Shown here piece by piece: positions 58,101 to 64,000 of a stretch of 64,000 bases of DNA (its first letter is position 1; each line of letters starts with the position of its first letter). This DNA comes from Chlorokybus atmophyticus (taxonomy: Eukaryota > Streptophyta > Chlorokybophyceae > Chlorokybales > Chlorokybaceae). Location: positions 174,937 through 238,936 of the forward strand of contig RHPI01000671.1 in assembly GCA_009103225.1 (NCBI GenBank), written 5' to 3'. The notes beneath the pieces are model-generated. The model did no database searches. It was not told the DNA's origin and worked only from the letters and a program-made list of their open reading frames with translations. Both the position numbers and the translations under genes were made by a program.

Positions 58101-59694
58101 CTGCCACGTTGCCTCACCAGCCGGACAGTCGCACTCGACCAGCAGATTGCACTAGCGCAGCTCTAGTTGTTTTGTTTTGCTGCTGAGATACATGCCGCGA
58201 TTGCTGAACTCCAGTATCAGCATTGTCGCTCAGCTACTGCAGTAGTATGTTGCCAGATGATTGCACACATTACAGCAGGATCAGCATCAGGAGTGCTCTC
58301 GAAATGCATGATTGGTTTCACAGTTGCTTGGGTTGCGGTCATCAAGATGTTGTGGGAGAACCAAGCCAGCACGAGTTATGTAGTACACACCAAAGCAGGT
58401 AAACAACACGCATCTTCGTGCGGAATTGCCATTCTTTTATATACACACCTAGTGCATTTACTCAAGATTGTGCGTGAGTGCTGCATGAGATATTCACCTG
58501 GATGGTTGTCTATATGCATTTGATAACTGCGTGAAGGCCATGCTCTACAAGCTTTGATGTTCTATACCTGAACTGGTTGGTCACCTGAGGATAAGAAATA
58601 CAGCACTAGTCCATTCGGTCGTAACCAACATGTACATCGACAATTGCTTGTGAAAGACCAACATGTGCCGCGTGCATGCAACACAACCCGACGCGTTATG
58701 CAGTGCCTGTTCATCTGCAACTGTGGCGCTCCCTACCTGGTCAATTTAGGGTACTGGCCATGTAGTTGTGGTGTTGCTAGTTGGATTATCCCCGCGTCAG
58801 GCCTCCCGCTTGATGGCACCTTGTACGTATGCATGTGGTGCCTTCTGTTGGGCTGTATGGCGTCAATGACTACGTACTCACTCACGCACGCAGTGGAGTG
58901 CCGGTCTGCACAACTGCAAGCATGCAGCAGTTGCAAAACAACTACAGCTGGAGTTAGGTGCCGACGTTGGCGCATCCAGCTACTCTATTGACCGCCCAGG
59001 CATGAGAGTCAGCGTCACATGCGTTGAAGCAGAAAGGGCGCCGCATTGCCGCCTCGTCCCCTCGTCCTCTTACAGGACGGCGACTGTGTGCGCCGCAGCA
59101 GCAGGCAATGCCCACACGTCGCTTGAACTAGGCTCAGGCTTTCAATGGATTGCTTGCTGGTTGCTGCTCCAGCAGCAAGCAATGCTGGCCTGCTTGCCTG
59201 CCAGCGTGTCACACCGCAGCGTACTTGTTCCGACTGACGTTTGGCGCACGTCAATCAGCTGCATTGCAGCCTAGAAGCGATTTGGTCGTTCTACTTGTCA
59301 GGCTGCGCGCATTGCAGGCGGCTGATGGGAAAGCTGGCGAGTCGCAGCTGCTGCAATGAAGGCTTTTCAGCAATTGGACCCAAATATAGGGATACTGGTT
59401 GCGGCCTCAGCAAGCGGCGCTTCAGGCTTGTCCTTCTGGCTGCTTCCTGACCTGACAGGCCATCTCAGCATGGACGCGTCGGCTGCTGCCTGCGGCTTCT
59501 TCTTCCAGACGCTTCCAGTCTCGTGCATACGACTGGCTGAGCCTATGAGCACTCTGAGTATGAGGCTGCAGTGTTGCATGCCATTGTAGTGTGTTGCTGT
59601 GAAGCCAGCCTAAGTTGCTTGCTTGCAGTGAGTAGCCAGCTGTTTGTCTGGGAGCGAAGAATAAAGCGACACAGAGAGGTAATCACCCAAAAGC
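58101..59694. other. Spacer and HSP70 upstream region
   Basis: No family was recognised. A 77-codon plus-strand frame at 59356..59589 (e.g. GASGLSFWLLPDLTGHLSMD) is hydrophobic and protein-like, but there is no sign of a joined exon or a homologue. The last 200 bases should contain the HSP70 promoter. Confidence 0.45.
59503..59515 (+). promoter_or_regulatory. Possible heat-shock element upstream of HSP70
   Basis: TTCCAGACGCTTC fits alternating TTC-nn-GA(n)-nn-TTC units of a heat-shock element with one mismatch, preceded by two more TTC words. It lies about 180 bases upstream of the HSP70 ATG. A TATA-like AATAAAGC is at 59660..59667. Confidence 0.35.
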
Positions 59695-63365
<3,671 letters not shown>

Positions 63366-63553
63366 AATGTATCACCGCTGCACTTCATGGTTGTAAGGCT
63401 GCAGGAGTTATTTTCCCTCAGGACTTTGTGACAGTGGCATGCGCTGTTGTTTGGTCGCTGTGATGTACAGGTAGATAGTGCAGGGTTGGCGTAGTATTTG
63501 TGGTCAACAAGTGTGTGGTGCTGTGAGGTGGTAGTAGGCCCTTGTACAGTCGC

Positions 63554-63559
63554 AATAAA
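63554..63559 (+). terminator. Possible polyadenylation signal of HSP70
   Basis: AATAAA about 190 bases after the HSP70 stop. Chlorophyte algae often use TGTAA instead. Neither can be confirmed without transcripts. Confidence 0.4.
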
Positions 63560-64000
63560 AGCTAGTCAATGTTCAAAGGAACGAATCAGAACAGCTGGAG
63601 CTGTTGCGCATGTGTAACACACTACCTGGTGCGTGCGCTGCAAGAATAGTGTTGGTGGCAGTCACATGCGATGACTGACTCCCACAATTGCTTGCATTGC
63701 AACATCCTTCGCTGACATATTGTGAACATGCTCTATATCGTGAGTGTATGTGGAACTTGCAGCAAAGATGATAGTAAAAACATAAATTGCGGAGTACAAG
63801 TGCCCACGCATAGAATATGCAATTAGTACAGGACGGGACCGCACACGACGCAGGCACAACCTCGACAGTGAAGGCAGAACAACAGCATATACCTTTTGTA
63901 CACTGCAGCATAGCATCACACGCCAACAATCATGATCATCATTTCTTTCATGTTGGTATACAACTAGCCGGACTTTTAATGATCATGAATGTCGATTCCA
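63560..64000. other. Downstream flank, no gene
   Basis: Only short frames on the minus strand without recognisable similarity. The window ends here. Confidence 0.5.

Overview
This is a eukaryotic nuclear window from what looks like a green-lineage alga (Viridiplantae). The evidence is of three kinds. The coding genes are spliced, with about 90 introns resolvable by eye. The U2 snRNA has the plant-type 5' end. Several genes belong to plastid or plant families: a PAP/fibrillin, a cytosolic HSP70 with the plant-type WQHDRVEI motif, a BELL-class TALE homeobox gene, a PNPOx-DUF2470 protein, a DUF3593-like membrane protein, and a cyanobacterial/plastid conserved Rossmann-like protein. I cannot name the species. 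Exon coordinates were derived by hand from splice consensus, reading-frame phase and recalled family similarity; no alignment was run.

Layout. 0-9.5 kb: a divergent PAP/fibrillin - URM1 pair whose possible start codons overlap in one CATG, then a 19-exon gene for an ankyrin-repeat protein with four PAS-like regions (minus strand). 9.5-20.8 kb: a visibly AT-rich, gene-poor stretch. It holds a degenerate 47-bp minisatellite, two tiny LTR retrotransposons (TRIM type, 532 and 533 bp), AT palindromes and a few unrecognised small genes. 20.8-24.2 kb: no recognisable gene, but several perfect hairpins. 24.2-28.4 kb: a 12-exon BELL homeobox gene. 28.4-32.9 kb: a MITE copy, a scaffold gap and a reverse-transcriptase remnant. 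32.9-36.5 kb: a 16-exon SAMHD1/VEN4-type dNTPase gene. About 38.2-38.4 kb: U2 snRNA (minus). 41.8-43.1 kb: U2AF small subunit (minus). 43.3-44.5 kb: two adjacent inverted-repeat elements and a second gap. 46.3-48.2 kb: a GT8 glycosyltransferase. 49.0-50.5 kb: MITE copies. 50.6-52.2 kb: a PNPOx-like/DUF2470 gene (minus). 53.1-54.2 kb: a DUF3593-like gene. 56.6-58.1 kb: a conserved cyanobacterial/plastid protein. 59.7-63.4 kb: a complete cytosolic HSP70.

The genes do not form one pathway; this is ordinary eukaryotic gene order with mixed functions (tRNA thiolation and urmylation, splicing, dNTP control, plastid proteins, chaperone, developmental transcription factor). The points most worth a second look are: the two miniature LTR retrotransposons and the Pol III-like A/B boxes at the LTR-PBS junction of one; six GC-AG introns; the ANK-PAS protein with no output domain; the 19-bp hairpin in an 85-nt intron beside the overlapping divergent start codons; a 24-bp duplication of a 5' splice site; and an AUG-stop upstream ORF before the homeobox gene. 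Three places contain N. Two are long gaps, and at least two of the three N positions lie in a duplicated or low-complexity sequence that looks like an assembly artefact.
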